From Calocera cornea HHB12733 (taxonomy: Eukaryota > Basidiomycota > Dacrymycetes > Dacrymycetales > Dacrymycetaceae): 64,000 bases of DNA. Position 1 is the first letter of the stretch, and each line of letters opens with the position of its first letter. A program made the translations under genes and the position numbers. The stretch is from the NCBI GenBank assembly GCA_001632435.1, contig KV423964.1:62001-126000 (forward strand), in the 5' to 3' direction. Below are positions 21,699 through 33,659 of this stretch, piece after piece. Under the pieces are notes generated by a model, which was given only the letters and a program-made list of their open reading frames with translations, was not told the origin of the DNA and searched no databases.

Positions 21699-22941
21699 AT
21701 GCCTGCCCCGCCCTATAACCTGCCCGAGCACACCGTGCAGCTCACACTGCAGTACCTGCTCCCGCCCGTCCCGCCCCTGCCTCCCCAGTACGCCCCGTCC
21801 ACCGCTCCCCTGCCCCATGCCACCCCACGCACTAACGCCCCTCCGCAGCCTCCTCTCCAACCCCCTGCGCCAGCGCCATCTGCTGCTGCACACCTCGGAC
21901 GGCTCCTACTTCTGCTGGCCATCCTCCTGCGCCTCCCCAGACCGCCTCCTCTCCCTCCTCGAGTCCCTCTCCTCCTCCGACCTGCCCCCATCCCGCATAT
22001 CCAAGCCCGCCTACGCCCTGCCGGACGAGCACACCCTCCTCGCCTGCGTCGACATTGGCGGCCTCGTCCGCCTCGTCTGGCGCTGGGAGTGCGATCGCCA
22101 CGAGTGGGGGTATCATGATGCCATGCTGCTCCCGGCGCCGATCGGCACGCCCGTCTTCCCGCACGCAGACGTAAAGGAGGCCCTGTATTCCCTCCCGCGA
22201 AATACCTTCCTCGAGCGATTCGGCGATGCCTCGCCCACCGCACCCACCGACCCGCTGGAGGACGGCACGATCCGCCCCGGGCGTGACGCGCCCGCCGCGG
22301 CGGACTACTGGGCCGGGTACGGCTCCCGCTCCCCCAGCCCGGAGGCGATGCGCGGGGCGGGCGGGTCGGACGACGAGGGCGGGGACGACGCGTACTGGGC
22401 GAGCTACGGGCAGGTCGGCGGCACCGCGGACAGCACTGTCCCGAGCCCTGTCAACCCCGAGCGGCTGCTCGCGCGGCAGGTGGGCGGCGCGGAGAGCGAG
22501 GGGGAGCGCAAGTCGGACGTGCATCTGCTCGCGCCCGAGACGACCCGCAAGCGGCCGCGCGAGGGGGAGCAGGCGTCCGAGCGCACCGTCGGCGGAGAGC
22601 GCGGGGCCGAGCGCGGCGGCGAGCCGAAGCGCTCCGAGATCTCATTGAACAGCGTGCCTCCCTCGCCCGTCCGCTCCTTCCCGCTCCAGCCCTCCGCCGC
22701 CGCCGCCGCCTCCTCCTCCTCCATGCGCTATCCCCGGCCCGACGGGCCCCCAGGCTCGTACCTCTCCAGCGGGTACCCGGGCCCGCCGGAGGACGGCGAG
22801 GACAAGGCGCTCGAGGATGCGCTCAGGGGACTATGGAGGATGTATGTTGGGAAAGGGCGGGAGGGGCCCGGCATCAGGGCGTGCGAGCATGAGCGGGAAA
22901 GGTTCTTGGCCGCTGCGCGGCGGGCGGCGGGCGACAGGTAG
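21699..22941 (+). CDS. Conserved basidiomycete protein of unknown function
   Basis: Exon 1 (21699-21787) and exon 2 (21849-22941) join across a 61-bp intron with a CTAAC branch site, giving 393 aa. The N-terminal part (VQLTLQYLLPP..., then RQRHLLLHTSDG and CVDIGGLVRLVW) looks folded and resembles an unnamed family I associate with basidiomycetes. The rest is low-complexity, rich in Gly, Ser, Arg and acidic residues, with two similar DYWAGYGS / AYWASYGQ motifs. A short conserved-looking helix closes the protein. No catalytic motif is seen, so I give no function. Confidence 0.7.
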
Positions 22942-23920
22942 GCGGGGGAGGGCGGCCTGGGCATACGGAGCGATGGGCAGGGGGGAAGTGGGCACCGGAG
23001 GCCGCAGCCATGCACCAGGGTGTGTGCGAGGCGAGGGGTATCTATGGATCTATGGGAGCAGAAGGGGGGCCGTCATGGTTCCCATAACTTATGTGCGTAC
23101 GGCATGTCCCGGCAGAAGTCCTCGTACAGTACCAGTACCGGTACCGGTACCAGTGTACACCCTCTCGGCCGCTTATGACATGCGTATGCTGTACCCAGAC
23201 GCGGGAGCCCCTCCTGGCGCGCATATGGACAGTCGGCTGGTGTGAGGCTGCGCTCCGGGGCTGAGAAGCACCTCCGTGGCGTGGCTGGGCCGTATCTCCC
23301 TGCTCCGCGCCGCTGCTGCTGAGGATCTGGACGAAATCAATCTGCACACATGCCGCGCCTGCATGCTCTGCATACAGTACTGTACTGTACTCCTGACCCT
23401 CCTACTCCAACCGTCGGCATCAGTGGTGTGAATCGATGGCCGAGCTCCATTATCAGGCTTGAGGAGGCAAGCAGTGCGTCCACCAGTTTAGAGCTGCAAG
23501 AGTCGTTCTGAATATATAGTTATGTGTGTGGCTCGAGAGGGCTAGGAGGACACAGGACATGCATTGTCTCTTGGTTGGGTCGTTGCGTTTGTGATACTTG
23601 CACATTAGATGGCTCGAACCGGTCTTGTAATCGCTCTGGCTCTGAATAGGCTCATTCATTCATTCGTTTGCACATAAGAAAAGCGAGTGTGTGTGTGTGC
23701 ATGGCGCCCGACGGTGCTGCAGCATATGAGGCCCGCGCACCCCTCTGCACATGTGAACCCACACAAGCTTCGGACGTGAGGAAGTCAACGAATGAATTGG
23801 CGAGTTTTACATCCAGGAATAACAACGTTAGATATGTGTAAATGCGGGAGACTTCCCATGGAAAGAGTGTACAATGCTTCTAGATCCCATCGTCCGGTGC
23901 ACAGTGCGGAGTGCCAGTGC
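22942..23920. other. Intergenic, convergent 3' ends
   Basis: No supported gene. It contains a GTACC/GGTAC-rich palindromic patch near 23128-23160 and a (GT)n run at about 23687-23699. Confidence 0.45.
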
Positions 23921-25031
23921 TCACGCAGGGGGCAGCGAGCCGCCGAGCTCCATCTGCGGCGCGTCGGGCACACCATACGCCTCGGGACCGTCGTCGAACA
24001 CGGTCGTCCTGCGCATGTCACGCTTCTCCATCTGGTCGCTGAACGGTGTCGCGCGGTGCATGCTGATGCGGTTGTCCCACCAGACGAGCTGGCCAGGGTG
24101 GTACCACTTGACCGAGCAGGTGTACTTGGGCTGAGTGCAGTGCTCGATCAGCTCAGTGATCAGCTTGGTGCTCTTCTCCTGCGACCAGCCCATCACGCGC
24201 TTGGCGTGCGCGGCGATGAACATCGTCTTGCGGCCGTCGGGGCCGACCTGAACGAGCTTGTGGTACTGCACGGCGTGTAAGCATAACATAAGCATCGCGC
24301 GCAAGGTACACTTACGGCAGGCTGCTTGGCGTTCTTCTCGTGCTGCGTGACACTCTTGAACTCCTCAGGAGCTGCGATCTGGCGAGACCACCAGAGATCA
24401 TGCTCGATGACGAGGTCCTCGATCTCATCCTTCTTCTCCTGGGGAAGGTCGTCATAGGCTGTGCGGACATCGGCGAACTGGGTGTCCCCGCCCTCCTGGG
24501 GGACAAGGTGAGCCAGGAGGAGCGAGTACTTGGACCGGTGCTGGTTGAACGAAGAGTCGGTATGCCACAGCGCGTTGCCCTTGTTGTACCACCAACGACG
24601 CGTGTCCTTTTGGATGAGCGTGCCGTCCAGGTTCATGTTGCCGGCGTCGAAAAGATGAGGGTCGCTGAACCGGTCGGGCTGAGCGGGACCACCAAACTTG
24701 GGGCACAGCTCGCACTCGTTCAACTGCCTGCGTTGGGAGTATATTATCAGGTTTATGAATCATCATTTCCTTTTTGTAGCTTACTGGGAGAACTTGACGT
24801 GACGAGCATCGTCCAGACCGGTATCACGGTATACGGTGACGGCGAACCGGTTTTGGGCGGCAACCAGGTCATCGATGACATTCTGCGGGAGAGGAACCTG
24901 GGAGAAGTCCACGCCGCTAATCTCCGCCCTGCTCTGCAGTTAGTGTTGAGGCCAGACACCGAATGAAACACATACACAAAGGTAGGGTGAAGGGGCTTGC
25001 AGGTGAGAGATCCGATCTGAATGGGCTCCAT
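23921..25031 (-). CDS. TauD/TfdA-family 2-oxoglutarate/Fe(II) dioxygenase
   Basis: Four exons (25031-24976, 24928-24785, 24727-24316, 24265-23921) encode about 318 aa. The family oxidises small acids such as taurine, alkyl sulfonates or 2,4-D, using iron and 2-oxoglutarate. The HxD iron motif is in LWHTDSSF. The distal His is in NRISMHRATPF, and the 2-oxoglutarate-binding Arg lies shortly after (RRTTVFDDG). Exon joints restore HPTFVAEISGVDFSQ and FSQQLNECELC. No targeting signal is seen, so it is probably cytosolic. The substrate cannot be assigned. It is divergent from the sugar transporter across 776 bp. Confidence 0.88.
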
Positions 25032-25807
25032 TGTTGCAAAGAGTTCGAAATATCAGGACAGTCTCTTAGCAGAGTGCAACAGAGCTGGAAAGAAGGGCAC
25101 AAGTGTCCTAGAGAAGGGACGGCAAGCTATGATGATTAAGTATTATTGAACAAGGTCCCTCGGTCCGGCATCGGAAACGGTGCTCGGCGCTTGTCGTATC
25201 CGGGACAAACTTTGATCCGGCCGCAGGGGGCGGGTGTATGATTACCCGCTTCATGTACTGTTCCGCAGCGAATTGGACCACCGAAATTTCACGGGAATGG
25301 AGTCAATTAGTGGAGGGGCAAGCCTAACGTTAACGGCACCCTGCGGGGGTCCGTCAGCGACTGGGGTAACCCCCCCGCGGGGATTTGCCTCCTTGAGACT
25401 TGTGGGCGTTATGCTTCCCAGGGTTGAACCAATCTCCCGCCGGTTAAGTTTTCTACCCGCCTGACTCGCGCTTTGGGCGGCATCCCGACGTTTTCGCACG
25501 GTGCAAACCACGCACCGAAGGCGTTAGCTGGTTGAAATTCACTCCTGAGGCGCATGACCGTATCGATCGGCGAGATCTTACACCAATCCCCTCGAGAATG
25601 TTGGTCGATTCGGGCCGGGGCCGGCAACAAGGCACAGCGACCTGTCGCCGACCCCGCGTAAAGCCCACCCCACGTTGCCTTCCCCCCTGACGAGTCTATT
25701 TGTCTAAGATGGAAAAACGAGCGGGTTTGGTATAAAGGCTACCCCGGATTGCTTCTGAGACTGATTAGGCCCCCCTCATCGAGCCCTCTTCCCCGTCTTC
25801 AACCACC
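25032..25807. promoter_or_regulatory. Divergent promoter interval, dioxygenase / transporter
   Basis: 776 bp between opposing start codons. A TATA box serves the transporter side. The rest is GC-rich with no open frame of interest. Confidence 0.5.
25731..25736 (+). promoter_or_regulatory. TATA box of the sugar transporter
   Basis: TATAAA lies 72 bp upstream of the transporter ATG, a normal spacing for a fungal core promoter with a short leader. Confidence 0.65.
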
Positions 25808-27799
25808 ATGGCAGGAGGATATATTGGACCCAGCACCGCTGTCGCCGGACTTCCCCAAGGAACCGTCTGGGAGAACTCCAAGTGCTTCATCATCTGTTTA
25901 CTTGTGTCGATTGCAACCTTCCAGTATGGTTTCGATACCGGTCAGTCGTCTCCTCCACTGTAGTTTGAATGATCCTGATCATACGATCGACTCCAGGTAT
26001 CATCAACGGCTTCGTAAGTTTTCTGATGAACGGCTGGAGATCGTTCCTAAAACTTCGCGCTTAACAGCAAGCCATGCAAGGCTTCTTGCGGGTGTTTGGT
26101 GTTCCCTCCACACCTGGCGGTAGCACCTACGTGATCCAGGCAGGGCAATTTGACACTGCTTTGGCCTAACTGACCGGGATCTTTCTGCAATAGACGACCT
26201 TCCAGCAGCTCATCACCTCCCTCCTCCAGCTGGGTCTGATCATTGCGTCAGCGATCATGGGCCCCTTCTCCAGATACGTAAGTTGTCAAATTTCCGATCT
26301 GCGATGGTTGCTCAAGACTTCCGCAGTTGGGTCGCAAGGCCGGGTTCATTACCGCGTCCGTCTTGTCCATCATCGCCATCACGATCCAAGAGCTGGTCAC
26401 CACACAAGGGCGTAAGTCGAATAACGTGCGAGCTAGGACATGACGCTGATAACCGCCCCCCAGCGATTTACTTTGCACGACTGCTTCTCGGGATTGCGAA
26501 CGGCATGTTCGTCAACCTTGTGGTTCTTTACGTCTCCGAGGCGTCTCCCAGTCATCTCCGCGGCTCCTTTGTAAGATTCACTCCACGCCAGAAGGCGCTT
26601 TGCTGATCTAGCATACGTACAGGTTGCAGCTTACCAGGCTTTCAACTCCGGTGGCGGTCTGATCGGTGCCATTATCAGCAATGCTTTCAAGACCAACCTC
26701 ACCAAGCATTCCTATCAATACCAGCTGATCATCCTGTACATTGTTCCCGTCTGGCTCATCTTATTTTCGCTCTATCTTCCGGAATCTCCCCGTTGGCTTG
26801 CCACGCGAGAGCGCAACGATGCTGCTCTCCATTCGCTGACCCGGCTTCGTGGAAACGCCCTGACTCCCGAGCAAATCAAGATCGAACTAGAATCCATCAA
26901 AGAGGCGATCCGCATCGAGAAAGAGATCGAGTCGACCGCAAACTTCTTTGACATATTCAAGGGCACCGATCTGCGCCGCACCATCCTTTGCTGCTGTGCC
27001 ACTACTTTGCACGCAGCCAGCGGTATCAACTTCCTGGTCGGATACGGAACCGTCTTCTTCCAAGTCGCTGGTCAGACAAATGCGTTCGTGGATACTGTCA
27101 TCCTCCAGACGTGCGGTTTGGTGGGCGCCCTCATGGGCCCATTCGCTGCCCGTATGATTGGTCGCAAGACAATTCTGATCTTCGGTTTCTCGATCACGAC
27201 CACCACCATGTTCATCGTGGCCATCCTGTCCACCTTAGCGATCCACACGACTGCCGAAGCCGGTAAGGGACTGGTTGCAATGGTGCGTGGTGTATGATCT
27301 AGTCAAGCGCGAAATTCACCATTCACTGTAGGTTTGCATCTACGAATGGGCGTATGCGATCAGCGTTGGGCCACTTGCGTGGGTGGTCGCTGGTGAAATC
27401 CCCAGCAACCGCTTGCGGTCGATGACATTCGGCTTCGGGATGGCCATTGGCTTCATCTTCGCCTGGTTGACTACTTTCACAACCCCCTACTTCATCAACG
27501 CGACCGCGCTCAACCTCGGCGCCAAAGTTGCCTGGATCTGGGGACCTTCCAACTTGATCACGCTCGTGTTCCTTGTATTCTTCCTTCCTGAGACGCAAGG
27601 CTTCTCCTTGGAGGAGCTCGACGAGCTTTTCATCAACAAGGTTCCCGCACGCAAGTTCTCATCGTACAAGATCCACGGCATCGACACTGCTGCTCTCGGT
27701 CTCGAGCATGGCACCCAGACTCCGGATGCCGATAGCGACATCAAGTACGAGTCTACGCACATCGAGACGGTCCCGAGCCTGCAGCAGAAGGGGCAGTGA
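25808..27799 (+). CDS. MFS sugar transporter
   Basis: A sugar-porter-family proton symporter or facilitator of the plasma membrane. Eight exons are inferred: 25808-25940, 25997-26013, 26068-26139, 26194-26277, 26327-26411, 26464-26570, 26623-27282 and 27332-27799. They total 541 aa with about twelve hydrophobic segments. Family signatures are GRKAGF, PESPRWL, GRKTILIFG and PETQGFSLEELDELF. Exon 2 is only 17 bp. Intron 3 is ambiguous. Keeping Val-Ile-Gln requires a GC donor at 26140, while a weaker GT donor nine bases upstream would remove those residues without changing frame. The substrate is not predictable. Confidence 0.92.
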
Positions 27800-29691
27800 T
27801 CACGCCGACTGCGCTTCTTTCTGTTCTCGTGAATGCTCTCCAAACATCTGTAGGATACGATAACAGCCCGGCATACACTCTGCCCTGGGTAGCACTAGTT
27901 ACTACTAGTATCGACTTTTCTCGGTCTTCATCTCGGTTAATGTAAAGCATTCCTATTGCCCGGTCTCGCTCAGATTACCTCTGTATCGTGATATCAAGCC
28001 CGTCCGTAGTGCCAAGCAAGACGGCACCGAAATTTCCGATTGTCTGTCATGGAAAGTGGTCCTCACCACCGTCGGTGCACTCTCGGAAGATCGGCTCGTC
28101 TTATACCGAGACATACCTCTCGGCTTATTTACCGATTCCTGCTGACTGCCGAAACGGATCTTCTCAGAAAGTGTGCACGGTCTTTCAATTCCGACACTGC
28201 AACAACCTCTTCACTTACCAACCGGAATAATGGTTTATGCAAAGTTGGCGTCCAATCTTCAGGGCAGCCAAATAACGTCGGTTGTCTTGGATTTGACGGA
28301 CGGCAATAAGGGACCCGCTATCTGTATTCATTTGACAGGCGGTTCCTGGGCCGATGACTGGCCCGGCCTGGGCGGAACCCAACACCCTTGATGTTGACCG
28401 GAGGGGGCCCGTGGTCTTCTCTCCCTTAGGGCCTTCCCCCGTTCGGCCCCTGGGTATACGCTTTGCCGGGCTGTGGGAGTGTAACATGGAGGGGATCGGG
28501 TTGTCTGGCACCGCGGAATCAGGCTGAGAAAGATACTGTTGTTACGCCTTGGCAAGAGGGGAAAAAAGATTAACCGCATTTGTGGTAAGATCCTCGAGTC
28601 CGTGTTGAAAAAAAATCGTCGCACATCTGTGAATAATATCCGTCGCACATCTGGGACAGTGCTGCGCAAGGGGGATGCTGACTTGGCCACAAGTTGTCAC
28701 GAGGAGGCTGAGGCAAGGCTGGGAAGTTCGGTGGTACCATTTTTACGGTGGATGCTACAGTACTGCGGCGGCTGTGGACCGTATGAGTGTCCAGTGACCA
28801 CGTATGTACGACCGGCTCGGATCCAGCTGCGGCAAGGACCACAGCTTTCCTTCCCCCATGCACGGTGCACCTGCACAGTCAAAAGACTTTGGGCAGCCAC
28901 CGTCGGCCAGATTGTGCCTGTGCTGGTCCCATCCTCCGTTCAACACGTACACTTACGTGCTGCATGAGAGCGCGATGGCTGCCAAGTGCCACTGCTCTCA
29001 GAGACTCAGGCTTCCTCCCATGCTGAAGTCCATGGCTAGTTGAGTGGATGGAAGCGGCCACGTCTACTTCTACAGCGAGGTGTACCGCTGCATACCCAGA
29101 CTACTCGTTGCACATTGCATACTGTACCGTCCACGCTTCTGCCTGCGTGGAGGAGGGCGCACGCATGCAGAAAGCGCCAGGCGGACGGCGGACGGCGGAC
29201 GGCAACGCCTCTCGCCCCCCCATCCCATCCCTCTCCGGCACTCGGAAAGCCCAAGCACAACCACCCTGCGCGTTCTATTCCCGTGAAGGAGGCCGCCTTA
29301 TGTCTCGGTCAGGTTTCTGTAACTAACTCGCCACGGGGTGGGGGTGCTCACCGCCAGCCTGGTCGACAACGGATTCGCGGCCCTGCGCTCACCGTACCCC
29401 GCCTCGATTCTCGACGAAGCTCAGGGTACCATCAGGAAGTGATTTCTCGCGAGCGACACGGATGTGAGTCAACGCTCGCACGATGCAGGCCCGATACGCG
29501 CCTAACGAAGACGGGATATATATGTATATATGCAATGCAATGCACGTGTGCACTCGTTCGTACGGTCAAGACTCCGGGGTATGATCATCTCTGCCATTGC
29601 CATTGCCACTTCCTTTCCGTTCCCCCCTTCCCGTTCCTTCTGCAACCCGCATGGGACTGCACCAGCGCGAGGCCGAGCGCGGTGTACCGGC
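27800..29691. other. 1.9-kb interval with no supported gene
   Basis: Short open frames only. A 13-bp direct repeat CGTCGCACATCTG occurs at about 28617 and 28641. A GGACGGC repeat lies near 29180. Confidence 0.45.
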
Positions 29692-30833
29692 CTACGAGAA
29701 CCCGGCAGCAACGGTGCCGATGAGGGTCAACCACCAGGCCCTGGCGAGCACGCGCCAGCCCTCCTCCTGGACGATCTTCTTCCAGCAGTCGCGCATGCCC
29801 TCGTACGGCTCGCCGCCGCTCTCCGGCGTGCGCAGGTGGATCACGTCCTCCTCCGTGCCGAACAGGGCCGGCTCTTGCGAGGCGGGCAGGTTCGTGCCCA
29901 GCCCGGGCGCGGCGGGGTGGACGGGCGCGGCGCCTGCTACTGTCGGCCCAGAGAGGGGCTGGAGCGACAGGCGCAGGGCGACGATCTCGAGCGGGCAGAG
30001 CACGGCCGTGCTCAGCAGGAGGAACACGACGTACGTGCCCAGGCCCATGCCGCCCCAGAAGCCCATCCCCGCCGCGCCGGCGACGTCGTCCGCCCAGTCC
30101 TCGCCGGGCTCGTATGTCGAGGGCGCGCGGAAGGACGGGACGAGCAGCGCGCGCAGGGCCGGCAGGAGCAGGACGAGGTAGGCGATGTGCAGGAGCTTTG
30201 TGGGGAGGAGGCCCGGCAGCGCGTACAGTTTCCAGGGGGCGCGGAACTCGCTCGGGGAGAGGAGGAGGCGCAGGGCTCTGATCGGGGAGTAGGAGAGCTT
30301 GTAGGGGGTGGTGATCGATCTGGCCGGGGAGTTAGCTGGGGAGGCGGAGGGAGAGGGAGGGGCACGCACCGGTTCAGGATGACTGTCATGGGGAGATTCA
30401 GCAGCAGGCTGAACACGGCCCACCCGAATGCGGCGATCCCAAACCGGGGCGCGACGGCGTAGCTGCTGCCGGCGCCGACGCCCATGCCGGGGCTGGAGAT
30501 GCCGAAGTAGAGCAAGGAGACGAATCCGCCGAGGAAGGACTCGGCGAGGACGGGGCATATGCCCTTGTACAGGCCTGCCCAGCCCTCCTGGGCGCGGATG
30601 CGGGAGAGGAGGTGGAGGATGCCCTTGATCTCCGGGCCGGTGTGGAATGGGGAGGCGGAGGAGGGGGTGAGCGGGGCTGCGGGGGAGTCTGAGTCTGGGA
30701 GGCCGAGTGCGCGCGGGGAGTAGTGTGCGCGGTAGCGGATTACGAGGGAGAGGAAGGGGACTGTGATGAGGAGGGAGAGGAGGATGGTGCCGATGAGGGC
30801 GAGGACGGTGAGGACGAACATGCCAAAGTCCAT
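29692..30833 (-). CDS. Divergent mitochondrial-carrier-like membrane protein
   Basis: Two exons (30833-30370 and 30319-29692, 50-bp intron) encode 363 aa. Several long hydrophobic segments are present, starting with a near N-terminal one. Carrier-like features are EGWAGLYKGICPVLAES, as in the loop after odd-numbered carrier helices, and degenerate P-x-[DE]-type motifs such as PLEIVALRLSLQ. The standard PxDxxK repeats are not fully preserved, so this is probably a divergent SLC25-fold protein, possibly of the outer membrane like Ugo1-type members. The substrate is unknown. It is divergent from the J-domain gene. Confidence 0.75.
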
Positions 30834-31421
30834 GATGAGGGCGCTTCAAGCGGCTGGTCGGTGCCTTTTGGTCGTTCAGCAGCAGCAGCAACGATGGTGC
30901 TGCCCGCTTGTGGTGGTCGGTGGCGAACACAGATGATATAGTGTGGGTGCGGCAGGAAAGCAAGCAGGCCGCGCAAGCAGTGAGCACAAGCAGTCAATCA
31001 GGAGGAGCAGCGAGCAGCAGTACGTGTCGACCGGGCGCAGTGGTGGTGAGCGGCTGCGCGCACAGCGTCCACCCGCATTCCCGGCACACAGTGGCGTCGC
31101 GCGGGTCCCTGCTTCCGGGGGGCAGTGCGTCGCTGGGGGCAGGTCACGTGGCTCCTGCGGCGGAAGCGCGGAGGCCGGTGACGTCGTCGGGGGCGGTCCC
31201 TGATGCTCCCCAGCCGCTGCGGGGCTACTAAGTTCTGCACCTTAGCGAGCGACACGTCGTGGCCCCCTGCCCATCGCCCTTCCACTCTCTCCTCTTGCTC
31301 TACCTCCTATCTTGTGTCTCTGCCGCCTTCTGTGCTTTGCCAGTTGGGACAATACAGAGTCGAGTCACCAACCGCGCCGTCGAAACGACAGGAACGGAAA
31401 GGAACAGCAAGACAAGGCAGC
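30834..31421. promoter_or_regulatory. Divergent promoter interval, carrier / J-protein
   Basis: 588 bp between opposing start codons, both for probable housekeeping proteins. No clear TATA box or other gene is seen. Confidence 0.4.
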
Positions 31422-32322
31422 ATGGCCGCCTTCGTAAACTACTACGAGCTCCTCCACGTCGACCGGAGCGCGACCTCAGACCAGGTACGTCCGATCCCTC
31501 CTCGCTCCTCTCCAACCTAGGCAGGCCTCCCTGTCATCAAACACGTACTAACGCGCATGACAGATCCGCACCGCGTACAAAAAGGAGTCCCTCCGCACGC
31601 ACCCCGACCGGCTCCCCCCGACCGCGACGCCCCAAGAGCGCGCCGCCAGCACCTCCCGCTTCCAGGCCGTCGCCGACGCGTACTACGTCCTGTCCGACCC
31701 TGTCCGCAAGCGGGACTACGACGCGCTCCTCTCTTCGCGCGCTCCGCCCGCGGGCGCTGCGGCGGGCGCTGGGGGGCCGGGAGGCTGGGCAGACGCCAGC
31801 GCGGGCTTCTTCCAGCAGTTCGCCAGTGCCTTCGCTAGGGGTGCCGCGCCCCCGGGCGGGTGGGCCGAGCCGGGGGAGAAGGACAACACGGCCGAGGCGG
31901 CGGCGGAGGAGGAGGAGTGGGCGCCCGAGCCCGAGGCGGACGCGTCGCGCTCCTCGTGGTCCGGCCAGCAGCCCGACGCGGACGCGACCTTCACCTCGGT
32001 GTTCGAGGACCTTCTCCGGCCCGAGGTGGCCAGCCACGTGCCCTGGTGGACGTACGTCGGCTCTGTCTCCGGCGCGGGCTTGGGGTACATCATCGCCAAC
32101 GTGCCTGGGGCGATGATGGGTGCGTATGCGGGGAACAGGCTGGGGAAGATCAGGGACGCCAAGGGGAAGAGCGTTGCGCAGGTGTTCAATGGCCTAGGCG
32201 GGAACCAGAAGGCTCAGGCAAGCCAAGCACCACCACCTCTCTCTTTTGCACAGCACTGACAATGCGCACGGTAGATCCTGAAAGCCCTCGCGATGAAAGT
32301 CCTCGGGTCGACCTTCCAATGA
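31422..32322 (+). CDS. J-domain (DnaJ/Hsp40) co-chaperone
   Basis: Exons 31422-31484, 31564-32217 and 32275-32322 give 254 aa. The J domain occupies about residues 6-75 with the catalytic HPD tripeptide (THPD, residues 34-36), so it should stimulate an Hsp70. A Gly/Ala and acidic linker follows. Then comes a glycine-rich hydrophobic region (GAGLGYIIANVPGAMMGAYAG) that may contact membranes. The last intron appears to start with GC (CAG/GCAAGC) and end at TAG. Splicing adds an amphipathic ILKALAMKVLG helix, while read-through gives a short unrelated tail. The partner Hsp70 and location are not determined. Confidence 0.85.
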
Positions 32323-32812
32323 GAATCCTCTCCCCTCTCCTTTGTCCCTTCTCGAGTTCCAAGACCGCGATACGATATGATACGATGCCGTATATGCTTC
32401 ACACGCCCTGTACACCGAATACCCCTGTACTGTAGATACAGCTACGACCCCGGAACGTCTCTGAATGCCACCTTTGCCCGCATACACATGCGCACGACTC
32501 ATCAGAGACCTCAATTGCACACAAGCACCATCACCGTCACTGGCTATCCGGTATTTCAGCACTTCATCTCTGGTGCCGCCACAGCAGGGGGCGGCATTCG
32601 TCTATGTTGGTGCATGTCATGAATCGCGCGGTGTGAGGCTGTGGGGCGACTCGCAGCTGGTAGGCTGGCAAGGAAGGGGAGGTATTTGGAGCTTGATGAA
32701 CCCTGTGCAGTACATTCCTTCATTGGTCTCTTAAGTTCATGGTAGTACATACTGACAGTAAGGAAGGGAGTGATTGGTATTCATCGCGGCCTCGGCTCGG
32801 CTCGGCTCGGCT
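32323..32812. other. Intergenic, convergent 3' ends
   Basis: No gene is seen. A (CTCGG)4 run lies at 32791-32811, just before the GH25 stop codon. Confidence 0.45.
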
Positions 32813-33659
32813 TCAGCCAGTAGCCATCGCCTCCAGCCCCGCCTGGCTGCCATTCCACACATCCTGATCTCCGGGGAACGTGCCACTATCCGCCCACTGC
32901 CAGAAACTATAGTAGCTCCAGCCCGCGGGGAGGGTGCCCGGCCCCTCCGTGTTATACGCCGCGACAAACAGCGGGCTGTTGGCGGCGAACGCGGAGGAGC
33001 CGCCCGTGCACGTGCTCCACCAGTCGGTCGTCGTGTAGATTATGGGGTAGCGCCCCGTGGCCGCTTCGTAGGTGCTGGAGAAGGAGGAGAGCCAGGAGAC
33101 CATCGCGCTGGTCGAGAGGCCGTAGCAGGTCGCGCCGGAGGGGTTGTCTGTTTGCTTATTAGCACAGACGCCAGGGAAGAGGTGGAAGCAGAGTGTGCGG
33201 GAGAGGGAGTGGGCGGTGGCATAGGTGAATGGGGGCGTACATTCGATATCGAGCATCCCTGGGAGGGTCTTCCCGTCTGCCGACCAGCCGCCGCCGTTCG
33301 CGAGGAAGTAGTTGGCCTGAGCCGCGCCGGTCGACGAGTCAGGCTATATCCGCCATCAGTCCTCCTCTCAATCAGAACTGGCAGCAGAAAGCACCCACAT
33401 GCGCAAAATGATACGCCCCGCGAATCAGGCCCGCATCATAGCTCCCCTCGTACTGCTGCGAGAAGTCGGGGTTCACGTAGTCCGTCCCCTCGGTCGCCTT
33501 GATGAATGCGAACTTTGCCCCGTTCGCCGCGACGGTCGCCCAGTCGACGGCGCCTTGGTAGGAAGAGACGTCGAGCCCGGGGATGCCCGTGACACGCTTT
33601 TGGAGAAGCGGGGCGGAGAGGGCGCTGAGCGCGAGGAGGGGGAGGAGGAGGAGGAGCAT
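32813..33659 (-). CDS. Secreted GH25 lysozyme (N-acetylmuramidase)
   Basis: A GH25 (Chalaropsis-type) muramidase that cuts bacterial peptidoglycan outside the cell. Exons 33659-33399, 33343-33241 and 33147-32813 encode 232 aa. The N-terminus is a Leu-rich signal peptide followed by Lys-Arg, a possible kexin site. GH25 landmarks are GLDVSSYQG, KATEGTDYVNP, GAYHFAH, MLDIEY (catalytic acidic pair), YPIIYTTTDWW and WQWADSG. Splicing across intron 2 restores DIEYNPSGATCYG. A TATA-like element lies upstream. A damaged second copy lies directly upstream in the same orientation, so the pair arose by tandem duplication. Confidence 0.92.

Noticed and set aside
32218..32259. Unspliced C-terminus of the J-protein
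   Set aside because: The tail ASQAPPPLSFAQH looks random. Splicing from the GC donor adds an amphipathic helix ILKALAMKVLG and a proper stop, so the spliced form is preferred although not proven.
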